A stretch of DNA of 64,000 nt from Linnemannia hyalina (Eukaryota; Mortierellomycota; Mortierellomycetes; Mortierellales; Mortierellaceae): assembly GCA_019671135.1 (NCBI GenBank), contig JAHRHY010000006.1, positions 868,001 to 932,000 of the forward strand, in the 5' to 3' direction. Position numbers and translations under genes: made by a program. The stretch's first letter is position 1; the number at the start of each line of letters is the position of its first letter. Under the pieces are notes generated by a model. The model saw only the letters and a list, made by a program, of their open reading frames with translations, did no database searches and had not been told where the DNA came from. Shown here one piece after another: positions 53,058-64,000 of the stretch.

Positions 53058-54381
53058 GGTTGAGGGCGGAAGGAGTGGGTGGGAGTGGAGTGAGCGAGAG
53101 AGGGGGAATGATGATGGCGATGAAGGTTTTGTGAAGAAGGGAAGTGAAAAAAGAAGGGATAAAAAAAGAGTGAGTGACAGAGAGGGAGAAGAAGAAAAAC
53201 TCTGTTCTTCCCCTCTCTCTCCCACTCGCTGCATCCCTCTCCCTCGCTGTCTGTCTCCGTCTCTCCGTCTGCCAGGCAGTACTAGTGTACTTTGCAAAAA
53301 GTAAATAATCCAAGGCCAGCAACCCATCCCAGCCAACCAGCCTCACAGAGAGCAGACGGACTTTTTCATGTTTGTTTGTTTTGTTGTTTATGTATTCATG
53401 CTCCAGGATCATGCTCTCATCTCTATCTCCCACAAACATGCATGCAGCCCCCATCCTCTCGCAGACTACTTTGCTAAAGGGGAAACATGAACGACGATGG
53501 CAGGAAAGAAAGGCAGACAGGCAGGGTTTTAAAAGACTTGTTCCTAGCAGATCCACATCCTAGTTCTCCTAGGCTTTTCTCAAGCAATCCATTCCGATCC
53601 GGACATCGACCTGTCCAATCGACACGAACCTGTCAAAACGTACGGGTATTTTTCCCATCACCATACGTACATTGTGTGTCCCTTAATCACTGATGACTTT
53701 AATTGTCTTGTTTGGGGGTCTTTCTTGGGTGATCAGTGGTCACTGATCAATGAGGAAACGAGCTCTCTCCCCTTTGTCATTATCCTAGACAAAACCGCGG
53801 CTGTTGTTCTCCACGCCTCCTTCCTTCTTTTCTTTCTTCATCATCCTTCCACCTTTTCCAATCTGCTCTCCCTTCTTTGTTGTTATAGAGGATTGTGAAC
53901 CACTGACGCACCATTCGCCGTCTCCTTTATTTGGTGTTACCCCTCGATCCCTGGCCAGGGTCGTCTCCTCCATCTCTTTTGTCTTCCTTCCCCGTCGCTC
54001 TGACCTTGTTGACCTTCTCATCCTACTTCTTGGTTCGCTCTCTCTCTTGTCGACCTTGTTCTTACTCTTTCCTTCTTTATTCTCCTTCCTTTTTATTTGG
54101 TGTCTTGCCCTCACTCACCGCCGCCCTCTTCCAATAGCAAGAAGAAGAAGAAAAGGAAGCAGCCTTACTTGGTCGCTGCTCCCCGCCATTGCAAACCCAC
54201 ATTCCCTTTCTCCCCTTACTTTCCTTCTTTTCCTTATTTTTCTACTCCAAACTAGCTTCATGTCTTATTCCTCGTCCATTCTTCCTCTTCTCATTCGTTC
54301 ATTTCATCCCAACTTCTTTTGCACCACGCCCATCACCAGTCAACCAGTCAGGAAAGGGCGGCAACAACAAAAATAACGACT
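53058..54381. promoter_or_regulatory. divergent promoter region, 1.3 kb
   Basis: Lies between the starts of the kinesin and MFS genes. It holds a near-perfect palindrome (53730-53749) and a long C/T-rich block (about 53800-54310) on the sense strand of the MFS gene. No coding exon is supported. Confidence 0.45.
53730..53749. promoter_or_regulatory. palindrome, two 9-bp arms around GT
   Basis: tgatcagtg (53730-53738) and cactgatca (53741-53749) are exact reverse complements separated by two bases. It sits in the divergent promoter between two genes and could be a dimeric transcription-factor site. A partial half-site (atcactgatga) occurs about 40 bases upstream. Confidence 0.5.
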
Positions 54382-57300
54382 ATGGCTCACCAAAGCACTC
54401 CTTCACTCGACAGTACACTAGGACCTGTTGACGACGAACCCCCTTCGTCACAATTAGAGTCCTTTCCGCCCTTGTACATCACACGGTCCAATGTCATGCA
54501 TTCACCCTCGTTGACACTGGAGCCTGTCGTCTCCTCTGACCATCCCTCTATCAACGGACAAGGTTCAAGACGCTGGCTGATTCTCTCGCTCTCCTGCCTT
54601 CTACTCTTTGGCAACTACTTTGGTAAAGACAGAGAAACTCTTCATTTTCTTCCTGGCGTGTTTGTTCTGCGTTGCGATTTTTGCTTATGGTCTTTTGGGT
54701 TATGGTTGGTGCATAAGGTATCTGTTTATGTGTCGACCGATATTCTATCGCGCGTCCATTCTGGCTGACAAAAAAACTTCTTTCTTCCCCGTCTGGGAAC
54801 CAATAACACACACACAAAACTTCGGCCATTAGCATACGACAATCCTGCAGCACTCAACACACAACTTCAAAAGTACCTAGACATGCCCTACAACGACTAC
54901 CAGTACCTCCTCTCGACCCTCTACAGCGTCTACTCGCTCCCCAACACCGTCCTGCCCTTCGTCTTTGGCTCACTCGTCGACCGATTCGGGCCTCAAAGGG
55001 TCCTGCTTGGGCTCAGCGCCTGCGTCTGCATCGGGCAGACAATCTTCTCCGTCGGAGTCCAGACTCGCCAGATCTGGATGATGCTCGTTGGGCGGGCCAT
55101 TTTCGGTGTCGGTGGCGAAAGCTGTGGTGTTGCCCAGGCTAGCATAACCACCATGCACTTCCGGTGAGTAGTAGCATGAGGACACATAATGTGGTTTTAT
55201 TTCGAGCAAAGAGCAAATGCATTCTTCATTCTTTGTTGCATGTGCAGATACTCATGCATCCCGCGCATCGCATTGTCCCCTTTTCTTTTTGCTAACACAA
55301 ACTAATAGGGGACACGAGCTTGCATTTGCCTTGGGCCTGAACCTTTGCATTGCCCGATTCGGTATGGAACGTTGCCTCGACTGAGCTTGTGAACTCGTGC
55401 CATATCGCACAAAACAGTATGATAACAACATCTTGCCCTACATCCATTGACCACAACAACTGCTTACACCAATAGGGTCTGTTGTCAATACCCTTGTGAC
55501 TCCTTGGGCGGAACAGAAATGGGATGTGCCCACAGCCATCTGGATCGGGACGCTCAGTTGTGTGGCCTCCTTCATGTCAGCAGTCGTCCTAATAACGCTC
55601 ATGAAACAATCCTCGCGATCAGTCCCCGACTCAAAGGAACACGAGCTGGACGCGGCAACACCCCTCCTATCAGCCCACTTTCCACGATCTTCGACCTTTG
55701 ACCAACCAGACAGTATGCCACTCTATCTACCCACGTCTGGTACAGATGAGACATTATCACCAACCTTGGTCAAATCTCCCAGCCACCCTGCAATCTTGCA
55801 GCATCTCCCAGGAATTTTGAGACGGGAGGCCAGCTTCAGCGAGTCGATTCGCAGTGTCCGTTTCAAACCGGGTTATACTCGATCAGGTACTCGACCATCC
55901 CTCCATATCGTCACAGTTCAGGACGAGCCGAAGCAGAAACCGCGATTTCAGCAACAACGGAAACAACATCATGATTCATGGTGGGGACAGTGGGTGGCAG
56001 ATCTGGAGTTCTTCCCATCGACCTTTTGGCTGATCTGCGCGCTCGTAGTCCTACTCTATGGCACGGTCGTTCCCTTCAACAACATTGCCAGCGACTTCTT
56101 GCAAACCAAATGGTACCACGACAACCCTCGAAAGGCTGCAGCAGTTATGGGCATCCCTGATACCCTTGGGGCTATTCTTGTTCCTGGCTTTGGATTCATT
56201 GTGGATAAATATGGTGGGCGAGCGAGTACCCTGATCGCTTCAGCTGCTATTATGGTCGTGGTCCATACGACACTGGGTTTCACCTCGTTGAGTCCTATCT
56301 TCGCGTTCTCTCTGCTGGGTGTCGCTTATTCAATGTACGGTGTTGCCCTTTGGCCGTCCATTGCTTGGTAGGTTGCATGAAATCGTGCCTTTATCATATT
56401 CAAGTAAAACCTCGCTTGATTGACTGTATTTCGATAAATTCCATCTCACCTATTCCCCTATTTCTCCCTCACTTACTCATTTTTCACGTAGCGTGGTTAC
56501 AAACGAACTGCATCTGGGTAAAGGATACGGGATCAGCACCAGTTTCCTCAACATCTCACTCACAATAGCACCACCCATCGTCGCAACCATCCGCGTCATT
56601 GGCGACAGTTTTATCCCTGTCGAGATGTTTTTTATCGCCATGGGTCTCTGTGGAATCATTGTCGGATTCGCACTCAAGAACATTGATCGGCGGGATGGTG
56701 GTGCATTGGAGAACCCCGAAATTCAAATGGACGTGCCAGTGATTGTACCACAGACAGCCGCCTCGGCATCAACGTCGACTGTGGCTTCACCAGTACCCTC
56801 TCAGTCACGGTCGCTTTTTGGAAGGCAGAAGAAGCGACCTGCCTTGAACTGTATCCAAACATTAGGATCTGGGCCTGGGTCTGGAGGCGCACTCGCATCA
56901 GGATCGGGATCTCTGTGGACGCCCAAACGCTGGCAGAACAACTTGGATGAAGGTTCAGAAGCTTTTGGATCGCCTTGTTCAACAAAGGCGCAGGGTGGGA
57001 GTGAAGGAGGTATCGGAGACTTCTCTCAGGACTCACCCTTAGTACCTAACAACAGTAATTCTTTGCTCTTACCGAGGATAACCAAGCCCAAGAAATGGTT
57101 CGGAAAACCACTGCTGCAGAGAAGCCTGCCACGAGTTGGCAGCCCACTATTGCAACAATACTCGTCCAGTCCAAGGCGCTACGGATCTTTCTCCTCGCCG
57201 TCGATTGCGTCAACGAGGATAGACGGAGAGTTTGATCTGGAGGAGGGTGGCGAGGGCGGCGAGAAGCGGGCCACGGCGGTTGAGGACTACAGTGTGGCGC

Positions 57301-57662
57301 AACATCCTATCCTGTACAACCCATTGCGCGGAAGCTCTGGCAGCTTTCGGATCACTCGGACTGCGAAACCGATTGCTTTTGGCGCGGGCGAGGAGTTGAT
57401 TTATCTCAACGGTCAGGAAGTCGAGCTGGGCTACGACGATGATGACGTTGAGTACCAATCTGGTTCGGAGCAGGACTATGGGGATGAGGAATTTGACGGT
57501 GAGGGCGATAACGATGCAACTGAGCACGGGAGTGAAGTAGACGAACCGAGACGTCATGGGGTTGAGTATAATAGCAACAACAACCGGGGCAACCAGGACG
57601 GGTCGACAAAGAGCGACTCGACAACCAACACCATCGCGCCAGATCCAGCAGAGGAGACTTAG
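54382..57662 (+). CDS. MFS transporter, MFSD1-like, 895 aa
   Basis: Five exons: 54382-54622, 54833-55163, 55309-55361 (53 nt), 55476-56367 and 56492-57662. All are GT-AG. After a polar N-terminus (1-65) the first helix (WLILSLSCLLLFGNYFAYD) is followed by NPAALNTQLQKYL and YSVYSLPNTVLPFVFGSLVDRFG, the motif A-like loop typical of MFSD1-type transporters, and VGRAIFGVGGESC. Helices 1-6 are separated from helices 7-12 by a Ser-rich cytosolic loop (about 215-335) containing an acidic ...DAATPLL stretch that may direct sorting to the vacuole. Helices end near residue 575, then an acidic tail of about 310 residues. Mammalian MFSD1 exports dipeptides from lysosomes. The fungal substrate is not known. 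Confidence 0.88.
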
Positions 57663-57681
57663 ACTCGACGTACTTACCAAC

Positions 57682-57687
57682 AATAAA
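57682..57687 (+). terminator. AATAAA polyadenylation signal (MFS gene)
   Basis: AATAAA 20 bases after the stop codon at 57662. Confidence 0.45.
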
Positions 57688-57811
57688 AACATTATCGGCA
57701 TTAAAAAGTATATCCCTGCCGTGTTACACTGACCACACATGCATGAACGGACGAGACACCAAGACACCGTGACCACGAACAAATAAGGGTACTACTGCTC
57801 GTTTAGTATGG

Positions 57812-57817
57812 TTTATT
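57812..57817 (-). terminator. AATAAA polyadenylation signal (MAPEG gene)
   Basis: AATAAA on the reverse strand, 80 bases beyond the stop codon at 57897. Confidence 0.4.
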
Positions 57818-57896
57818 GAGAAAAACTAAAAATGTGGACGAGCAAATGAAGTTGCGCTTCTCCTCCACAAGACCAAGAGGGAGAGAAGGGAGAGGT

Positions 57897-58456
57897 TTAA
57901 GGCCTGGACATGATAAGGTCAAAGGCCATCTTTCCAGCCAAGCCCAACAAACCCAACCATCCAAGATGTCCAAAAGCACCCATTTGCCTTGAGCCGGGAT
58001 GACCAGACGAGTAACCGTAGTAATAAAAGTACCGTCCCACGCACCAGATACCTCCCAACACAGCTGACGCAATCGGGTACTCAAGTCCGACGAGGAGAAG
58101 CATGACGAGGTATGTCGTGAACCCTTCGAGGGTGTTTTGGTGGACGCGTTGGTAGCAGTTGAAGATGAGTTTTTTGTGGTCTTCCTTGCATTCGTTGGCG
58201 TCTGCGTAGAGGAATGGGAGGGGCACTTGAGCAATCTTGCGGTAGGATGCTACTCTTGAGCCGAAGAAGAAGACAAGGAGGCAGGATGCGATCGCGACCG
58301 CGACAACCTATGCATGTTGTTGAGGAATGAGAGGAAAGATTGTTAGAATCTGAATGTGATTTTCAAACGCAATTAAATATGCACCTGGAACGAGCAATTG
58401 AAAAGTTAAATTGAGCTTACAAAGCCATAGTCGGGAGAGACAGTGATGGTGGCCAT
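57897..58456 (-). CDS. MAPEG family protein, microsomal glutathione S-transferase 3-like, 148 aa
   Basis: Two exons, 58456-58421 and 58307-57897, with a phase-0 GT-AG intron. The sequence follows MGST3 along its length: MATITVSPDYGF, a first membrane helix, RKIAQVPLPFLYADANECKED, the family core FNCYQRVHQNTLEGFTTYLVMLL, GRYFYYYGYSSGHPGSRQ (helix 3-4 loop with the conserved Tyr and Arg) and a C-terminal helix. Four membrane helices are expected. MAPEG proteins sit in the endoplasmic reticulum or outer mitochondrial membrane and conjugate or reduce lipid peroxides with glutathione. The FNCYQR..HQN core fits glutathione binding. A TATA box lies about 105 bases upstream. Confidence 0.93.
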
Positions 58457-59762
58457 GGTGGATGTTTTGTTCTGGGGGAGGTGGGGGTGATTGTGGTTGT
58501 GGTTGTGATTGATGAATGAGAGGATGTGTTTGAAGGAAAAGAAAAAGAAGCAGACCCAAACTTTTTATATCTCCTTCGTCGATCGCATTTTTTGAGGATG
58601 ACGAAAATTTCCTCAGAGGAAGGCGCGTCCGCCTCGTGGTTTGCATAATGCATACGAATCGATCAAAATACAAAAACAGGAAAATTCGACTTGTTGCCAA
58701 CACTACCAAAGGAGGGGCGTATGTGGACCGGGATTGCTTTTTGCGCTTTTATACTCGCCATTTCGACGTAGTGACATATTCACAGAAGACCCTTACAGGC
58801 AGTCTTAGGACACGCGGTAATCGATCAACAGGGGTTGTACTCGAAAGCTATGAAAAGGGCAGAGACGGAGGAGACGTACGCGGGTTGTTTGCTCCTGACC
58901 TCAGCAAAGCAAAGCGCATGTTGCCCGCCCACGATTGGTTGTTTGCAATTGCTTTTAAGAGACCATCTCGGAATACAGTTTGCATGCATCATCTCCCTTT
59001 TCTCCTCCCCTCATCGTCTCACTCTCCCGTCCTTCCTCCTTTTCCCTTTTCACATTCTCCACGTTGGGAGGGAGGGAGGGACAGAGAGTGGCGCATTTGC
59101 GCTGGCACTGGCACTGCCAAATAACCTGTTTGATGCCATTTTGATGCCATGCGACTAACAGGGGGGAGAAGAGAGTGGGAAGGGAGCGTGCTTCTGTCAA
59201 TCTCGCATTGTCGATTACATTGTTTTTTCGTTCTCAACTCTCCTGACTACTTATTGCTTCTTCTTACATTAGTCTTGCTTTACCCATTCACCCATACTTT
59301 CACCACCCCTCACTTTTTCATTCTAATAATTGTGTCCCTTGGTGCCTGCAGCGTGCTATCGTGCCGTCGCCACCCTTATTGTTTTGGGGGTCATCTCGTC
59401 CCTTTCTTTCGTCCCTCTTTGTCGCTTGTCCTCCTCTCTCTTCCCCTTGACTTCCAAACCCCCATCAGTCGGCGTCCCTTTTTTTGTTTGTTATTTCCCT
59501 CCCGCCCTTTCTACCCCGCTAACTGGAGTTGTTGGTGCATCCGTCTCACTTTCACCTTCACTTTCACTCTCACTTTCTTTATCCCTGTCTCCTTCCTTCC
59601 TTTCCTTCCTTTTCTTACTTCGTTCTTCTTCTGCTTTTTTCGTTCCTCATCTCTCTCCTCTCGTCCCACTTTTTTGTACATTCCACCCCTAATTTTTTTT
59701 TCTGCGCGGCCTCATTCAAAACCTAAAGTACCCCTAATTGTAAAAAGACAACTGTACATCAA
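58457..59762. other. divergent intergenic region, 1.3 kb
   Basis: No coding exon is supported. The left part is the promoter of the MAPEG gene. The right 500 bases are C/T-rich on the plus strand, including TTTCACTTTCAC-type repeats near 59546-59580, and form the leader of the MIT-domain gene. Confidence 0.5.
58562..58569 (-). promoter_or_regulatory. TATA box of the MAPEG gene
   Basis: TATAAAAA on the reverse strand, about 106 bases upstream of the ATG at 58456, at almost the same spacing as in the ML-domain gene. Confidence 0.55.
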
Positions 59763-62700
59763 ATGGACATTCATGTCCAACACTCCTGGAACATGCCCGA
59801 ACTGAACAATGACCACAACGACGAACACCACCACCAACAGCAGCTCTTTAGTTACGGTCAAGAGCCCAAGTCAGGGACAGGGTCAGGGTCAGATTCAGCA
59901 GCATGGACGACCATGACGCGCTCAAAGGCATTAAAGTCCTTGGCTTTACTTGAGGCCCAGACGGCAGTCAAATTCGACAATGAGGGTCTTGTACTCGAAG
60001 CCCTCGAGGCCTATGGCAAGGCCGTGACACTGCTCGAGATGGTGATGAAGAGCACCACCTCACCTGAAGAATACAACCGCCTCCTGGCTATCGTAAGTTC
60101 ACAATACAGGAATGCATTCCTTTGTTTGCTTGCACCTTTTTTTCCTTCGTTGGGGCGGAGCGGAAAACAAGAGAAAAGGAAAGGAAAAGGCGCGAGGGTG
60201 AGACAGAAACAGAAGAGTGAGACAAATGGGCGTTACACTGATCGTACCTGAACTTTGTTGAGGTGATCGGTTGGAATCCATCCACCAAACACGCTTAAGC
60301 CATCTTGTTTTTAATAAGCTTCTTTGGCGTGTCTCTTATGTCCTATGGCTCGCGTTCTTGTTTTGTAGGAGCTCTTTGGGTGTTAAAATATTATTTTTTT
60401 CTGTCTCTCACTCTCCTCTCCCTCTTCCTCCCTCTCTCTCACTCCCCTTGACAATGTTGGTTACTCCTTGGATAGCACGACTCCTACAAATATCGCATCC
60501 AGTCGCTGAACATCGAATCCTCAACACCAGCACTGTCAACAACATCAACAACAACATCAACATCAACAGCATCAACAACAGCAACAACAACAACGGCAAC
60601 CACAGTAGGTCTCTGCAGCCTGCATGATGAACCCCCTTTGTCGCCACAGGGCGTTTATTCTCAGGGACAGGGCGATGTTCTAAATATGCACTCCTCCTCC
60701 GTCTCCTCCCCTTCCCGTGCAGGATACGCATTGACTCCTTATGCAACAACAGCAATTTCCAAGCCTAATAATGCAACCATCAAAAGTATCAACACCACCG
60801 ACACTACATCAACAACAACAGTAACAGCAACGGGTATAAAATCAACAACTCTCGCCGCTGCCGCCGCCGCCATAGCGTCAATAACAGCATCAATGCCAAC
60901 AACAATGATGGTAAACACGACGACAACTCCAGCAGTAGCAACAGTCGACGAGTCTTCATTGAAACAGATCAAAAAACAGCCCCCTGCTCCTGGTCCTGCT
61001 CCCACTCGCTCTCAACCCTCCACTTCATCCTCTGCCATATCCACTCCCACTCCCACCACTGCCACCACCAGCGCCACTGCTTCTTCCTCACAACAACAGT
61101 TCTCATCAACTTCCAGCCCACCTCCAATCCAACTTCTTGCTCCTCCCTCTCAAGAACACCGACTTCGCCGTGCCAGGGCTGGCTCCCTCACAACAACAAC
61201 AACCATTCACCCTGCCTGTCCCACTATCCCCACCCGCACCGCCAGCCCCACCATCCTCACCCGTCCCGCCAGTCCTACCAGTCCCTCATCGTCCACAATG
61301 TCAGGACAGTCGCCTCTACGACGGCAGGTGCGGCTTCATGCCAAACCTATCGTAGGAGGGCCGACTACCACCATCAACAACCGTATTATCACTGGCAACC
61401 TGGTCTCTGCGGCTGAGCAACTCCAACTCAAAGCTCAACAACTCACAGGAGGAGGAGGGCCGACTGCCCCCACCAGCAACAATACCCGTATTACAGGCAA
61501 CCTGATCTCTGCAGCCGAGCAACTCCAACTCAAAGCTCAGCAACGACTGCAGAAGAAACCTTCGTTGTCACCTCCACATAGTCCGCATCCTGTTTCTTCT
61601 ACCACTGCTCCAACAACGACAGAAGCAGCGACGGTTGGTTCATTGGCGTTATCTGCGCCACTACCGCAAACGCTGCGACCTGCCTCTCCAAGCAAGGTGA
61701 CCAAGGAGAGCATTCCCATCGTTGTAGAGTCTACGCCGTTTCCTTCATTATCATCATCTGCGGCGGTGGTACCGCCTAGCAAGACGAGGCCACCAACACC
61801 AGATCTGGCAGTCAACAAAGTCTTTATGAACTCGCTGCCCAATAGCATACTCGCTACTCCTACACCCCCGCCCTTAAAATCACCGACTTCTCCATCGTCA
61901 CCTTCGCCATTATCCATGTCTTTCACGTCGGCGTCGTCCTCGACGTCGTCATCGCCGCCTTCGTCGCCCCTCCACCGAACGCTTCTGCAGGCTCGACGAC
62001 AACAACAACAGCTCAAAAAACAACAGAAACTGATGACACAGGCTGGAGCACCATTGCACTATCCACCGCGTCAACAGTCGATCCCACCACCTAAAATCTC
62101 GACTTTGCTGTCACCCGAGAGCTCGCCAGAGCCCAACAACAACGAGTCGACAACGAAAGCAACGGGCCTTCCTCAGCATCATTCACCACGGGAAGAGATG
62201 GATCGTAATGAGATTGACGAATGGCTACCAAAGTTCCTGACAAAGGGATTCGATCTTTCTGAGTCCTGGCTTGGCGTGCATGAGCTCTCGGCGGATCCAC
62301 TCCCACGACAGGGTTCCCCCACCAAAGGTAATTAATTATTCATAAAAGGCGTCAGAAAAAAAACGCAGCAGAAGAAAAAATATGAAATGAAGTACATTAG
62401 TATAGAGCCCCCCGAACTTTACTTTTGAAACGTTTGCTATCGTGCTAACAAGAAATCTAATTTGACGCGGATGTCGTACAAAAAAACATACATAGGGCCG
62501 TTGGACTATGATGGCTCTCAGAATGCAAGACCAGACGTGGAGCGCAAGAAGCATGAACCTAGTACAACTGCGGTCAATGAGAAGCCCTTACCAGGAAACA
62601 AGAAGGCAGTGAACGGGAAGACCATATACCACTCTCATCGACGATCGCTCTCACAATCGTCCCTCCCACTTCAACCACCAGCTCAACAGCAACAACAGCA

Positions 62701-64000
62701 ACAACTTTTGTCGCCACCACCGTTACTGCAACCTAACCAGCAAAACCAAGGACGCCCCTCGGAACAACCATCGCGAATTGCACTCTACAGTCAGACGCTT
62801 GGCTCACTCTCAATGACGTCTCTGCATCTGTTCGATAACGAACCGCTCACCGCTGCCGAGTTCTTGTCTTCGAGTCCCATTCGAACACATTTTCATAACA
62901 AGTATCAAAAGAATTCGGATCAGGATAAGGATCGACCGACGAGTCCACAGCATCAACATGCACAGAATTTTGAGAAGCACCAGAGGCAGAGGCAGCATCA
63001 ACGGAAACAGTCGCAGGGTCAACCTTGGGTCCTTGTCCCTCGAGCTCAGCAGTCTATCACCATGCTTCGGAGTCAGAGCAGTTTCTCGCAGTTGAGTAGC
63101 ACTTCTGCGGCGCTGCACAGTCCCACGACCACCAGCACCACCTTTGCCGGTGGGAGCGTTCTCTTGGACTTTGTTTCGTCCGACGACCCACTCGGAGGCT
63201 TGAGCATCGTAAGTTTCTTTTGATAACAGGACACAAAATTCAAGACGCGTTAAAAACATGCTTCTTCTACCTCGCAAGAAAACACTCTCATTGACACGCT
63301 CTCTTTTAATTATATAATGAAATAGCCACGAGGTCCACCACCACAAATCCCACCGCAACCCACAGACCCATTCCTCCGATGCTTCTGGATGATGCGCCAA
63401 CTAGAACTGACAATGACCACTGGAGGGTTCCTGACTCGCAAAGTCCACGTGCCCCGACAAGTTTGGTACCAACGCGCAACCATGGTTCGCCTCCCCGCCG
63501 CAGAGGCCAAAGTCTCTGCCTGTCATACTATTACCCTCATGCTGGAACAGATGGTCGCACAGTCGAAACGCGGCATGTTGAACTTGATGATTGGACCTCG
63601 TACGCCTGCTTCGTCATCTTCTTCGTTTGGACCTTTGGAGTCGGTGCCGAGGTCAGGTTCGTCATCGAGGGCGGGATCGAGGTCGGGATCGTCTTCGAGT
63701 TCTTCGTCGTTCATCTTGCCGTATTCGCCTTCGTCGCCTGTTACCCCTTCGCAGGCCTCGTTCCAGTCAACGTCAACGACTTCGACAACATCAACATCTG
63801 CGTCAGTCGCCACCGCCGCACTGGCTCCTCAAACCCTGACTATCACTCATCCACCAACCCCCACCACGCTCTCCCAACCCGCCTTCTTCACATCCTCCAC
63901 ACCAACATCAACAGCACCCGTAAAACCCACAAAATCCGCGAACAGGAACAGTGGCGACAAGGGCAGCGGTACCACCGTCCTCCCTTCCTACAACTCGATC
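59763..64000 (+). CDS. MIT-domain protein, partial (open at right edge), at least 1190 aa
   Basis: Four exons are visible: 59763-60092, 60476-62327, 62496-63208 and 63326 to beyond 64000. The first three introns are GT-AG and in frame. The N-terminal MIT domain (about 50-125) is split by intron 1: ALKSLALLEAQTAVKFDNEGLVLEALEAYGKAV, LLAI, then HDSYKYRIQSL. MIT domains bind ESCRT-III tails in endosomal sorting. A very long Ser/Thr/Pro-rich linker follows, with a tandem duplication at 61355-61555. Residues from about 977 form an ordered block (DPFLRCFWMMRQLELTMTTGGFLTRK, VPRQVWYQ, then a helix ending MLEQMV) that resembles the C-terminal block of other fungal MIT-only proteins. No ATPase domain is seen in the visible part. 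Confidence 0.85.
61355..61555 (+). repeat. tandem duplication of about 34 codons in the MIT gene
   Basis: Two successive units (99 and 102 bases apart at different points, with a 3-base indel) both encode GGP... ITGN[LV].SAAEQLQLKAQQ. The DNA of the helical part is nearly identical, so the duplication is fairly recent or maintained. Confidence 0.85.

Overview
The window is nuclear DNA of a filamentous fungus. Genes are split by many short GT-AG introns (mostly about 60-300 bases), start codons sit behind long pyrimidine-rich sense-strand leaders, and proteins carry long Ser/Thr/Asn/Gln-rich linkers. The gene families and their style fit an early-diverging fungus of the Mortierella type (Mortierellomycota/Mucoromycota). 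That placement is inferred from gene style, since no database search was possible. I found no prophage, CRISPR array, insertion sequence, rRNA or tRNA gene.

Layout. Left part (1-14133): gene-poor. It holds the 5' end of a minus-strand gene leaving the left edge, two minus-strand secreted-protein genes (a DUF3712-like protein and an ML-domain lipid-binding protein), a proline-rich ORF broken by a stop codon, and two large stretches (about 4.7 and 6.1 kb) with no convincing gene. Middle (14134-29332): a glycolipid-binding-domain protein, the late-endosomal GTPase Rab7, a rhodanese + tyrosine phosphatase of the MAP-kinase-phosphatase type, a five-exon minus-strand gene that I read as a homologue of the meiotic recombination factor Rec114, a small lineage-specific protein and a small EF-hand protein.

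Dense plus-strand block (29832-48271): a YPR011C-like mitochondrial carrier, ATP synthase subunit g, a zinc-less MDR oxidoreductase, a p47/Shp1 UBX cofactor of Cdc48, a CDC50/Lem3 flippase subunit, an M17 leucine aminopeptidase with a mitochondrial presequence, and a 1048-residue protein of unknown function. Right part (48425-64000): a SAM-domain kinesin-13 (minus), an MFSD1-like transporter, a MAPEG/MGST3 protein (minus) and an MIT-domain protein running off the right edge.

The genes form no operon or biosynthetic cluster. Several concern endomembrane traffic (Rab7, CDC50, p47, MIT protein, MFSD1-like) or mitochondria (carrier, subunit g, aminopeptidase), but their proximity looks incidental. 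Exon-intron models were built by hand from splice consensus and frame continuity; every multi-exon model closes in frame from ATG to stop, or to the window edge. The best candidate for something new is the Rec114-like gene. Other points of note are a split glycolipid-binding domain, a hidden 43-nt exon completing a SAM domain in the kinesin, a GC-AG intron, and a perfect 13-bp intergenic hairpin.
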